From an uncultured Bacteroidales bacterium (GTDB lineage Bacteria > Bacteroidota > Bacteroidia > Bacteroidales > Bacteroidaceae): a stretch of DNA of 64,000 nt. Positions 1 through 6,642 of the stretch are shown piece after piece. The stretch is taken from positions 1-64,000 of the forward strand of contig CADCAG010000027.1 in the NCBI GenBank assembly GCA_902799355.1, read 5' to 3'. How positions within the stretch are numbered: position 1 is the first letter of the stretch; each line of letters starts with the position of its first letter. Below the pieces are notes generated by a model, which was not told where the DNA came from, searched no databases, and saw nothing but the letters and a program-made list of their open reading frames with translations. The position numbers and the translations under genes are program-made.

Positions 1-10
1 GTCGGCCTTT

Positions 11-57
11 TCCTCCTTTTAACAACAAAGGTAGGGAATTGGCCGGGATTAAGCAAA
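11..57 (-). promoter_or_regulatory. Leftward promoter for a gene beyond the left edge
   Basis: On the minus strand a TTTG (54-57) is followed after 20 bases by TACCTTTG (26-33), the Bacteroidetes housekeeping -33/-7 pattern. A purine-rich AGGAGG ribosome site follows at about 13-18. The gene it serves would start just outside the window. A second possible minus-strand -7 element, TAATTTTG, lies at 85-92. Confidence 0.6.
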
Positions 58-152
58 TTCTTCACTGATAATCTATATCGAGCGCAAAATTAGAGTCCCT
101 TCTGATTGCCGTGGAAGTCACAATTACTCCCAATAATAAATAATAGAATAAC

Positions 153-980
153 ATGAGAATTATAATATTAACAATATTTGTAGCATTCGCATTGTCAATA
201 TCTGCATCTATTCGGGAACAGGATGTTGATAGCGTAGTTATAAAATATGTTTCGTGGAATATCATTACGGATATTGGAATAGATTGTACTAACTTTGAAA
301 GAAGTTTTGAATATCAGATAGTTACAAAGAATAATGCGAATACAATGTCTCAATTGCTTGCCGAACTGGACAACCTAAAGATTGCACAGAGGGGAGGCGA
401 AGATACGCGATGTAAACTTGATTTTTATCATTCTGGAAATGTAGTCCAGTCTTGTTGTCTTGGGTGTATTATTACAAAAATAGGCTCAACTTACTATTAT
501 ACGACTCCTTCATTGATGGCTGCTATAGATTCTCTTGTTGCGACCTCACCCACACGAAATAAAACGAAAATAGACTTATGGGATCCTAGTCATAGTATAG
601 AAAAAGTCTCGAAGTATCTGAGTAGTCAGGCTGAGCGTATCTATAAAGATGTAATAATAGATGAAGATCTGTCTTTTACAGTATTTTGCTATGTCGGTGA
701 AGGTGGCAAGACCCTTTCCACTCGTTTTACGAAAAATCGAAAAGAAGGACGCAAGGATGTTCCTGCACATATTATTTCCATTATTCAAGAAATCCTTACC
801 AAAGAAATAACTTGGGATATACCTAAAAATAATCCTTCTCAATGGATCCCCATCAATATTTCAATAAAATCGAATGCACATTCAAATGACAATAAAGGAA
901 ATCAAAAACCTTCAATCAAAGGTAAGAGGCTTTTGATTGAAAAATCAGATTTCGGGACAATCAAAGGGACCTCTGATTGA
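153..980 (+). CDS. Secreted hypothetical protein with a TonB-C-like C-terminal region
   Basis: 275 residues. The first ~19 residues form a signal peptide (short charged start, hydrophobic core, cleavage after SIS-A or similar), so the protein is probably periplasmic or surface exposed. Residues ~175-235 have the layout of a TonB C-terminal-type domain: a strand pair (FCYVGEGGKTLSTRF), a helix, then W-x-P and a final strand (WIPINISIKSN). That resemblance is weak and I name no function. The last ~35 residues (KSNAHSNDNKGNQ onward) are low-complexity and are encoded by a DNA stretch full of short inverted repeats, so the native end of the gene may have been replaced. The gene is strongly AT-rich compared with genes after 5 kb, which suggests acquisition. 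No clear promoter is seen. Confidence 0.65.
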   Translation: MRIIILTIFVAFALSISASIREQDVDSVVIKYVSWNIITDIGIDCTNFERSFEYQIVTKNNANTMSQLLAELDNLKIAQRGGEDTRCKLDFYHSGNVVQSCCLGCIITKIGSTYYYTTPSLMAAIDSLVATSPTRNKTKIDLWDPSHSIEKVSKYLSSQAERIYKDVIIDEDLSFTVFCYVGEGGKTLSTRFTKNRKEGRKDVPAHIISIIQEILTKEITWDIPKNNPSQWIPINISIKSNAHSNDNKGNQKPSIKGKRLLIEKSDFGTIKGTSD

Positions 981-1006
981 ACTGTCCCGCTGATTGTCCC
1001 GCTGAT
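911..1006. repeat. Cluster of short inverted and tandem repeats
   Basis: Three nested elements occur within 100 bases. TTCAATCAAA (911-920) is inverted at 932-941. CGGGACAATCA (953-963) is inverted at 991-1001. TGTCCCGCTGAT is repeated in tandem at 983-994 and 995-1006. The inverse of TGTCCCGCTG recurs at 1488-1497, just after the next gene, so that gene is bracketed by inverted copies. Confidence 0.7.
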
Positions 1007-1067
1007 TGTGCAGAAATGCCTAAAGATGCTAGTGACAAAAATAAAACAGATGATATTAAACAGTATT

Positions 1068-1481
1068 ATGGACAAAAGTAAGTTATTAGTAATAATTTGT
1101 TGCTTGTGTATATGTATAGATGTCACATTTGCACAAAAAGCAAAGAAGAGAACAGTAAAGAATAGCTGTTCTTTTGTAGAAAAGAAAGCAATCAATGATA
1201 AAGATTTCTGGTTTCTTGAAAACCCGTCAATGAACCAAATTTGTATTGTTAACAATGCAGAGTCTGCCACAATGATAGCATATATTTATGTCGCAAATCT
1301 CTATGGCAAGAAAATTGCCAAAATGGAACAACCTTATTACGTTTCTGCTGTTAATGATAGTCTATGGATGGTTTCTGGAACATCAAAACCACGTAATAAG
1401 CATAAACATTGGAAAGGAAATTTCTATTTGCTTATTGACAAGAAAACAGGCAAAATAGTTTCATGCATGCATGATAAATAA
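1068..1481 (+). CDS. NTF2-fold immunity-type protein with signal peptide
   Basis: 137 residues from the ATG at 1068. An upstream in-frame ATG at 1008 would put 20 residues ahead of a good signal peptide and lies in the repeat cluster, so I prefer 1068. Residues 1-22 are an SPI signal (DKSK, a cysteine-rich hydrophobic core, cleavage TFA-Q). The remainder matches the pattern of the NTF2-like immunity family (Imm-NTF2 type, PF15631-like): NAESATMIAYIYVANLYGKK, an aromatic-rich strand with W-x-V-x-GT, and a final FYLLIDKKTGKIVSCMH strand. In characterised cases such proteins neutralise a cognate polymorphic toxin. Here export implies a target acting in the envelope. No toxin gene is adjacent, so this looks like an orphan immunity gene. 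Family call by pattern memory only. Confidence 0.6.
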   Translation: MDKSKLLVIICCLCICIDVTFAQKAKKRTVKNSCSFVEKKAINDKDFWFLENPSMNQICIVNNAESATMIAYIYVANLYGKKIAKMEQPYYVSAVNDSLWMVSGTSKPRNKHKHWKGNFYLLIDKKTGKIVSCMHDK

Positions 1482-1500
1482 GAGGCACAGCGGGACATAC

Positions 1501-1530
1501 TGATTCCCCTACAGCAAAAAGTCTTCACTA
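1501..1530. repeat. Left copy of a ~30-bp direct repeat flanking higBA
   Basis: The stretch TGATTCCCCTACAGCAAA followed by a TTCAC at 1524-1528 matches 2255-2284 (TGATTTCTCTACAGCAAA then TTCAC) with only a few differences. The pair brackets the toxin-antitoxin genes. Confidence 0.6.
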
Positions 1531-1532
1531 AA

Positions 1533-1564
1533 TTTGTGAATTTCTGAGAAATGTATTATCTTTG
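1533..1564 (+). promoter_or_regulatory. Promoter of higBA
   Basis: TTTG at 1533-1536, a 20-base spacer, then TATCTTTG at 1557-1564. This matches the Bacteroidetes primary sigma consensus. The toxin ATG lies 18 bases downstream of the -7 element, so the leader is short. Confidence 0.75.
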
Positions 1565-1582
1565 CACACAAATTAGTGAGCG

Positions 1583-1891
1583 ATGTACATAGAATACGAA
1601 AAAGACTATCTCGAAGAGCTCTATAACGACGGGAAGTGTAAGAACAAGAAATACCGCTTTCAAAAAGCCGTCGTAACGAAATACCAGAAGCGTATTGATA
1701 CGCTGATGGCGGCAACACGTATCGAAGATCTTTTTGTGTTCAATTCTCTCAACTTTGAGGCACTTGATAATGGCTTTTATTCCATAAGGATTGATTACCA
1801 CTATCGCCTTGAGTTTAAAATCAGAAAAGAGGGTACAGAGAAAGTCATCACGATTTGCACTGTAACTGATATTACAAATCATTATCAATAG
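1583..1891 (+). CDS. higB: HigB-type toxin (RelE superfamily)
   Basis: 102 residues. The protein has the RelE/HigB layout: two N-terminal helices (YLEELYNDG and KAVVTKYQKRIDTLMAA), a short strand, then the core EALDNGFYSIRIDYHYRLEF and a final CTVTDITNHYQ, which resembles the HigB ending with a conserved basic or aromatic pair and a terminal histidine region. Such toxins cleave mRNA on the ribosome. It precedes its antitoxin by 15 bases, the toxin-first order typical of higBA. The antitoxin is expected to repress the shared promoter at 1533-1564. Confidence 0.85.
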   Translation: MYIEYEKDYLEELYNDGKCKNKKYRFQKAVVTKYQKRIDTLMAATRIEDLFVFNSLNFEALDNGFYSIRIDYHYRLEFKIRKEGTEKVITICTVTDITNHYQ

Positions 1892-1906
1892 AAGGAGGAC
1901 AGAAGA

Positions 1907-2206
1907 ATGAACAGAATAACGACACATCCTGGAGATGTATTAAAAGAAGAGTTGGAAGCAAGGGGAATCTCTCAGAAGAAATTCTCTGAAGTGTTGAACG
2001 TTCCTTATACACAGCTAAATGAGATTTTGAATGGAAAGCGTCCTGTAACAACAGACTTTGCGTTAATGATGGAAGCCGCACTTGGCATCAATCCTGAATT
2101 GCTTATCAATATGCAGTCACGCTACAATATGTCCGTTGCCAGACAGAAGAAGCCTTTAATGGCAAAGTTGTTTGACATCAGAAAGGCTTGCGCTGCAGTT
2201 TTCTAG
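1907..2206 (+). CDS. higA: HigA-type antitoxin, HTH
   Basis: 99 residues. Residues 5-70 are the HigA/XRE helix-turn-helix: HPGDVLKEELEARGISQKKF, PYTQLNEILNGKRPVT, then FALMMEAALGINPELLINMQ. HPG-x-x-L-x-E-E-L is diagnostic of the addiction-module antidote family. It binds HigB and normally represses its own operon. An AGGAGG-like site (about 1891-1897) precedes the ATG. The C-terminus (KACAAVF) leads directly into repeat-rich DNA. Confidence 0.9.
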   Translation: MNRITTHPGDVLKEELEARGISQKKFSEVLNVPYTQLNEILNGKRPVTTDFALMMEAALGINPELLINMQSRYNMSVARQKKPLMAKLFDIRKACAAVF

Positions 2207-2254
2207 AAAGCAACCGCAGGGACAGAATCAATCACATAGAGGGAACAGCTTTTT

Positions 2255-2349
2255 TGATTTCTCTACAGCAAACAGGGTTCACACTTACGGCACAGTATAT
2301 CAATTGTTTGCGCGTGAATGTGAACCCTGTTTTATTGGCGTTTTGCTGT
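2255..2349. repeat. Right direct-repeat copy merging into a long palindrome
   Basis: 2255-2284 is the second copy of the repeat seen at 1501. AAACAGGGTTCACA (2270-2283) is perfectly inverted at 2319-2332 (14 bp). An outer ACAGCAAA (2265-2272) is inverted at 2342-2349. The element could fold as a hairpin with a ~35-base loop. It is not followed by a T-run, so it is not a simple terminator. Confidence 0.7.
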
Positions 2350-2384
2350 GATTGTCCTTATGGTTTCATTCATTCAGGGTAGGT

Positions 2385-2424
2385 CTTGGGTACCTCTTGG
2401 GTACCTCCTAAAAAAAGAGGTACC
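2385..2424. repeat. 11-bp tandem repeat with hairpin
   Basis: CTTGGGTACCT occurs at 2385-2395 and again at 2396-2406. GGTACCTC (2400-2407) is inverted at 2417-2424 across an A-rich loop. A further GGTACC lies about 40 bases on. Confidence 0.6.
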
Positions 2425-2657
2425 ACTCTGAAGTGCCTTTGTTTAGAGGTGCTCCCAGCGATTATGGTACCTGGGGAGGTCTTGTGGCATTTCCACCCTT
2501 TTCAAGCAAAAATCGATGAATCATTGGGCAATGATTTTGATTCCTTCACGAAAAGCTTGGAAGATTCAGGGAAAGTGATTACCTTTGCAGGCAGAACCGT
2601 AAAACGTAATGACAACAATGAAGCCAAGTCATAACCCCAAATCTACATTCTGTTCCC

Positions 2658-3200
2658 ATGATTACGAAAAAGAATATAAGTAAATTTGTTATCTTATTAA
2701 TCGTGCTTTTCGCGATGCATTCTTGCGAAGAGACACAGAAAAAGGAAAAAGGAGATTACTTTTACCCTAATGTTAGTGCGGAATATTTTCATGTTAAATA
2801 TCAAAATGACTCAATCATTATCACAGAGAAATACAAGTTTAAGAAATATAAATACACTGCAGATTCAACTATCTTTTTAGGAGAGGTTAACGATAAAAGA
2901 AATTGGGTATTTGTAAAAAGGAATAATGACTATTATTTGAAGATGAATGGTTATAACGAATTATTTATGTCAAACAAGGAAATTCTTACAAAAAGAATAT
3001 TTAATGACGAAATGGGAGGCCTTACCTATTCGATTAGAATTGAAAGAATTGGTAATTCCCTATATGAATCTACTTTATACATAAATACGACAAAAACTCA
3101 TAGAAATCCGTTGCTATTCCTTATATATGATAAATCATATAAAATTAGAAATATTAAATCTGGTACATTATACATAGACTATACCATGCAAAATAAGTGA
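2658..3200 (+). CDS. Hypothetical lipoprotein
   Basis: 180 residues. A lysine-rich start, a hydrophobic core (FVILLIVLFAM) and HSC-EE give a lipobox with Cys23. The acidic residues after the cysteine (CEETQKKEK) could allow surface export in Bacteroidetes, but this is not a clear export signal. The rest is a beta-rich domain with many K, Y and N residues and no motif I recognise. Very AT-rich, like its neighbours to the left, so probably part of the same acquired patch. Confidence 0.7.
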   Translation: MITKKNISKFVILLIVLFAMHSCEETQKKEKGDYFYPNVSAEYFHVKYQNDSIIITEKYKFKKYKYTADSTIFLGEVNDKRNWVFVKRNNDYYLKMNGYNELFMSNKEILTKRIFNDEMGGLTYSIRIERIGNSLYESTLYINTTKTHRNPLLFLIYDKSYKIRNIKSGTLYIDYTMQNK

Positions 3201-3254
3201 CACGGTATCAAATTACAAAAGAATCATGGGGACAGAGCAATGAAGTGAACCCCA

Positions 3255-4145
3255 TTATTTATACGCAATCTTGAAATAGTTGAGCAATAACTTGTACTGG
3301 TCTTGAGCCGTCAGACAGGTATCCATAAGGAAACCGTTGATGTGGCCCCACTCTTTCAAACCACGATAATAGAACATTTTAAGCTCGTCGGTGATAATGA
3401 AAGGGACAATACCATTAGCCAGACACTCCTTGAATAGGAGCAAACGGCCAACACGACCATTGCCGTCCTGGAAAGGATGAATCTGTTCAAAACGTACATG
3501 GAAATCGATGATGTCTTCCAGCGTCTTTCGCTTGTTGTGATTATAGGTGGAGAGCAAAGCCTTCATCTGCTGATGCACCTCCTTAGGAGAACAAGTCTCC
3601 TGTCCGCCGACTTCGTTTGGCAGTCGTTTATAATCGCCAACAGCAAACCAGTCCTTTCGGCTATCTGATGTGCCACTCTTCAATAGTAGATGGAGTTGTT
3701 TGATGAAACCTTCTGTCAACGAGTCCCCTGTATGGTCAATGATATAGTCGATACATCGGAAGTGGTTAACTGTTTCAACAATGTCGTCAACATTGACGGA
3801 TTCATCGGTAATGCCAATGGTGTTCGTCTCAAAGATATAGCGTGTCTGATCGTGCGTCAGGCGACTACCTTCTATATGATTGGAGTTATAAGTCAGGTCA
3901 ATCTGTGTACGATGATAGATACCACCCTTCAGCCTCGCCTCTTTCTGTTCTCGCAGTACTGCCAATAGAGGTGACACCTTCTTCTTGACTGCACCTCGCT
4001 GTGGCATAGCAGCATCGGCTGGGATGTTCCACGTCTTGCCAACGAGAAATGCACCATCAATCTTTCCGTTCGCACAATAGTTGCGAGCCGTTCGCTCCGA
4101 AATGCCATATTTCTCGGCAAATTGCATTACTGATATATACTCCAT
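3255..4145 (-). CDS. Fic-domain AMPylase with N-terminal DNA-binding module and inhibitory helix
   Basis: 296 residues. Residues 1-45 look like a MerR/excisionase-type helix-turn-helix (MQFAEKYGISERTARNYCANG then a wing, LVGKTWNIPADA). Residues 88-93, SNHIEG, fit the autoinhibitory S/T-x-x-x-E-G/N helix whose glutamate blocks ATP in class II Fic proteins. The active site HPFQDGNGRVGR is complete at 223-234, with the catalytic histidine, the phosphate-binding loop and the final arginine all present. The likely reaction is AMP transfer from ATP to a target hydroxyl; the target is unknown. The N-terminal DNA-binding module together with the repeated motif in its own promoter (4173-4238) suggests autoregulation. 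Confidence 0.93.
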   Translation of the reverse strand: MEYISVMQFAEKYGISERTARNYCANGKIDGAFLVGKTWNIPADAAMPQRGAVKKKVSPLLAVLREQKEARLKGGIYHRTQIDLTYNSNHIEGSRLTHDQTRYIFETNTIGITDESVNVDDIVETVNHFRCIDYIIDHTGDSLTEGFIKQLHLLLKSGTSDSRKDWFAVGDYKRLPNEVGGQETCSPKEVHQQMKALLSTYNHNKRKTLEDIIDFHVRFEQIHPFQDGNGRVGRLLLFKECLANGIVPFIITDELKMFYYRGLKEWGHINGFLMDTCLTAQDQYKLLLNYFKIAYK

Positions 4146-4172
4146 CGGTCAAATAGTACTCACCATTGCCTT

Positions 4173-4238
4173 CTATCGGCAAGTTATTAGTTCGTTTTCA
4201 ACTGCAAATATACTACTTTTTGCCGATAGCGGCAAGTT
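4173..4238 (-). promoter_or_regulatory. Candidate operator of the fic gene (three half-sites)
   Basis: CTATCGGCAAGTT at 4173-4185, its 10-bp inverse TTGCCGATAG at 4220-4229, and a third, direct copy TAGCGGCAAGTT at 4227-4238. The first lies in the 5' leader; the other two overlap the -33 region of the fic promoter. The arrangement fits an operator bound by the DNA-binding module of Fic itself. That last step is inference. Confidence 0.6.
4205..4236 (-). promoter_or_regulatory. Promoter of the fic gene
   Basis: Minus-strand TATATTTG at 4205-4212 fits TAnnTTTG. A CTTG at 4233-4236, 20 bases upstream, serves as -33. The leader to the ATG at 4145 is about 55 bases and contains one operator half-site. 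Confidence 0.65.
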
Positions 4239-4239
4239 T

Positions 4240-4887
4240 TTACCTATTTTTCTTGCAAAAACCTTTTTCCTTTTCTTCATATTCTGCTTCCATTTCTTTA
4301 AGTTTATTTGTCATCTTCTCAATCAGTGGTACATAGTACTTGTGTACTTCCTCGGCTGTAGGCGTGTGGCCACCAGGGAAATGAAACGAGTGAGAGTAGT
4401 ACTGTAGAAATAGTGGCTCAAAATGTGCCAGCGTGTCTTGTTCACCGAAGATGCCCCAAATACGATCCTTATAGGCTGGAATGTAGGTGTCAAACTGGTG
4501 TGCCTCCATCTCTGTAAACTCAGCAATTAGCTTTTCATCGATTATGAAGTCCTGCTGGCCATCTTTGCGAGGCGATTTATATTGATGTGCGCCAATTCGT
4601 GACTTCAGGAATTCAGTCAACTTAAAATGTGGATTGCCAAGCAATGCCGGCAGGCCGAGTGTTGAGGCTATCATCTGCGCATAGAACGAACCACAACTAT
4701 TGCCCACCAATGCATCAGGCTTCTCACGGTCTATCAAGTCACGGATATAGTTGACAGCTTCCTTCGGATGCATTGGCAGGTCTGGCGTCAGCACCTCTAC
4801 CTTGTCTTTTAGGGCCTCCTTCAATGCTATAGCAGGCACACACTGGCCACTGGCATAGAATCCATGTAAGAATAGTATTTTCTTCAT
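4240..4887 (-). CDS. YqiA/YcfP-like alpha/beta hydrolase
   Basis: 215 residues from the ATG at 4885-4887; the reading frame is open further upstream but the conserved start MKKILFLHGF fixes this choice. The oxyanion turn HGF is followed by the nucleophile elbow GNSCG (G-x-S-x-G), an acid in FGEQD, and the catalytic histidine in FPGGHTP, so a complete triad is present in the order of the UPF0227/YqiA family of small esterases. The last ~25 residues are a charged, K/E-rich tail. Substrate unknown. It lies upstream of fic on the same strand, but the fic promoter in the gap suggests separate control. Confidence 0.8.
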   Translation of the reverse strand: MKKILFLHGFYASGQCVPAIALKEALKDKVEVLTPDLPMHPKEAVNYIRDLIDREKPDALVGNSCGSFYAQMIASTLGLPALLGNPHFKLTEFLKSRIGAHQYKSPRKDGQQDFIIDEKLIAEFTEMEAHQFDTYIPAYKDRIWGIFGEQDTLAHFEPLFLQYYSHSFHFPGGHTPTAEEVHKYYVPLIEKMTNKLKEMEAEYEEKEKGFCKKNR

Positions 4888-5023
4888 AATAATCAGGAGT
4901 TTCTCCGGCATAAATCTGCTGCGAAGATACGAAAAATCTTCCATACCACCAGCGATACGGAGGATTCTTTTGTGTTTTATTAGGAGTTTATTGATTTCAA
5001 TGGGCCCTTTGAGCGCATTGCCT

Positions 5024-5055
5024 CTTGACAAAGCTGTTTTTCTTTTGTACCTTTG
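5024..5055 (+). promoter_or_regulatory. Distal promoter upstream of the serpin gene
   Basis: CTTG at 5024-5027 and TACCTTTG at 5048-5055 with a 20-base spacer. It would start a transcript near 5061 that runs through the hairpin at 5098-5149 before reaching the second promoter and the serpin gene. Confidence 0.55.
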
Positions 5056-5097
5056 CATCGACATACTTATCAATCAAGAGTGTTAATCCAAAGGAAT

Positions 5098-5149
5098 GGA
5101 GTCGCCAGTTGGTGTCAAGGGGCGCAAATGGCAGGCAGCTGACGACTCC
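5098..5149 (+). ncRNA. Candidate structured leader or small RNA
   Basis: GGAGTCGCCAG (5098-5108) pairs with CTGACGACTCC (5139-5149) over 11 positions with a single mismatch, enclosing a 30-base G-rich loop. It lies just downstream of a promoter-like sequence and has no coding potential. It is not followed by a T-run, so it looks more like a structured leader than a terminator. Confidence 0.4.
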
Positions 5150-5199
5150 GTTAATTTAAAAAGAATGAAACTATGAAAACAAGAATGACTAAACTTTCC

Positions 5200-5230
5200 T
5201 TGGCAGTTTGTTGGAAATGTTGTATCTTTG
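5200..5230 (+). promoter_or_regulatory. Proximal promoter of the serpin gene
   Basis: TTG at 5200-5202 and TATCTTTG at 5223-5230 with a 20-base spacer. The whole segment 5194-5233 is nearly identical to the promoter of the next gene at 6538-6578. Confidence 0.7.
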
Positions 5231-5253
5231 CAGAAGACAAAAAAGAAGGAATC

Positions 5254-6528
5254 ATGAGCCCTATTAAAAATGCACTTAGACTACTATCCTTTGTAATGTG
5301 CCTACTCATCATGTTGGTAGGATGCAACTCACGACCCAAATCATTAAAAGCGATAGCAGCAGAGACAGAAGAAGATTATCGATTGAGTGATGAACAGCGA
5401 ATGATAGTACGCAATGGAAATGAATTCTCGCTTAATCTGTTCAAGAAAATCGCAGAGAATGAAAATGGAAAGAATATCTTCGTATCAACAATAGGGATGT
5501 ATTATGCATTGAACATCATTAATAATGGTGCATCAGGTGCCACACAACAAGAAATCTGCAAGGCCCTGAACTATGACATAGAAGATATGGAGCGTATTAA
5601 TAAGTTTTGTCGTAGACTTATCATTGGTCAAGCAATAACTGCAGAAGATCTCTTCTTTGGCTCCTCCTCATACATGCGAAATGCAACACTATTTGTGGCA
5701 GGAAAAGATGTAGATATTGACAAGTCCTTTAAAGAGACATTGAATCACAACTATTTCGCTGGTGTCATCAATGGTGAAATTGATGCAGAGAGACAAAGTA
5801 CAATTGACAAATGGTGCTCCCAACAGACTGATGGAATGCTGAATAGCATGCCTATCCAACAGGGTAATGGCAATTCGGCAGACTTATTTGTGGCTAACTA
5901 TTTCAATGGAAGATGGATACAGGAATTTGATAAAAGTGACACAAAGGAGGAACCATTTTATGGTGGAACAAGTTCTACCGTACAAATGATGAATAAAACT
6001 GAGCATGAGAAAGTTTTCTGTTATGCAAAGGTTGATGACTTCTCATTACTCGATATACCCTATGTGGGAGGTTATAGCATTTTCATCATTCTTCCCGATA
6101 AGGTTGATGGACTTAAATCGGTGCTGCAATCTCTTAATATTAGAAAGGTAAGGTCTGCCGTTCGGCAATCAAGGTCTTATACTTACGTTTATGTCAAATT
6201 ACCCAAATTTGAAGTGGACTATGAATTTAAAGCAGGCCAATATTTGAAATCATTGGGAATAAGCAAGTTGTTTAGTAATTCATTCGAATTGGATAGGATT
6301 CAGTCACAACCAATGAAGATCTCAGATATTTCACAAAGAACTAAGGTTATTTTGGATGAAGATGGAACCAGAGCAGCGGCCATCACTTCTGCTTCATTTG
6401 CCTCATTAAGTGAAAGTATGAATAAGACCGAAGCATACTTCTATGCTGACCATCCCTTTGCCTATATCATCACCGACCCATTCGGCAATTACTGCTTTAT
6501 GGGCACATTCTGGGGGAATAAAGAATGA
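5254..6528 (+). CDS. Serpin-family protease inhibitor, lipoprotein
   Basis: 424 residues from the ATG at 5254, which has AGAAGGA just upstream. Residues 1-24 form a lipoprotein signal ending LVGC. Serpin hallmarks follow: NIFVSTIGMYYALNIINNG near 74, the hinge VILDEDGTRAAAIT at 365-378 with the small-residue run needed for loop insertion, and FYADHPFAYIITD plus FMGTFWG near the end. The intact hinge predicts an inhibitory serpin that traps serine or cysteine proteases. Counting from the hinge, the scissile bond should fall near SASFASL-S, suggesting a chymotrypsin- or elastase-like target, but this count is approximate. As a lipoprotein it probably guards the cell surface or periplasm against host or neighbour proteases. 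Confidence 0.93.
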   Translation: MSPIKNALRLLSFVMCLLIMLVGCNSRPKSLKAIAAETEEDYRLSDEQRMIVRNGNEFSLNLFKKIAENENGKNIFVSTIGMYYALNIINNGASGATQQEICKALNYDIEDMERINKFCRRLIIGQAITAEDLFFGSSSYMRNATLFVAGKDVDIDKSFKETLNHNYFAGVINGEIDAERQSTIDKWCSQQTDGMLNSMPIQQGNGNSADLFVANYFNGRWIQEFDKSDTKEEPFYGGTSSTVQMMNKTEHEKVFCYAKVDDFSLLDIPYVGGYSIFIILPDKVDGLKSVLQSLNIRKVRSAVRQSRSYTYVYVKLPKFEVDYEFKAGQYLKSLGISKLFSNSFELDRIQSQPMKISDISQRTKVILDEDGTRAAAITSASFASLSESMNKTEAYFYADHPFAYIITDPFGNYCFMGTFWGNKE

Positions 6529-6544
6529 TTCATCAATTCTTTCC

Positions 6545-6575
6545 TTGGCTGTTTGTCGGAAAAGTTATACCTTTG
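6545..6575 (+). promoter_or_regulatory. Promoter of the DUF4153 gene
   Basis: TTG at 6545-6547, 20-base spacer, TACCTTTG at 6568-6575. The spacer GCTGTTTGTCGGAAAAGTT closely matches that of the serpin promoter. The leader to the ATG is about 60 bases. Confidence 0.7.
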
Positions 6576-6642
6576 CAGACATACATTAACCAAGAAATAA
6601 AGGACGAGTTACTCGAGAATATTAAAAATATGCTCCATTAAT

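Larger units (their letters stand above)
2207..2657. other. Gap of 450 bases with repeats and one doubtful reading frame
   Basis: No convincing gene. The gap contains the long palindrome at 2265-2349 and the tandem repeat at 2385-2424. An 82-codon frame at 2386-2634 ends in a protein-like stretch (DESLGNDFDSFTKSLEDSGK) and may be the relic 3' end of a lost gene. Its first part reads through simple repeats and is unlikely to be coding. Confidence 0.5.

Noticed and set aside
2188-2382. Short frame after higA
   Set aside because: It reads through the perfect palindrome and has no protein-like features.
4888-5073. Longer N-terminus for the YqiA-like hydrolase
   Set aside because: The family start MKKILFLHGF is at 4887; upstream residues have no domain and cross the region of the distal serpin promoter.
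5173-5253. Upstream start for the serpin
   Set aside because: The extra 27 residues would span the proximal promoter and block the lipoprotein signal.
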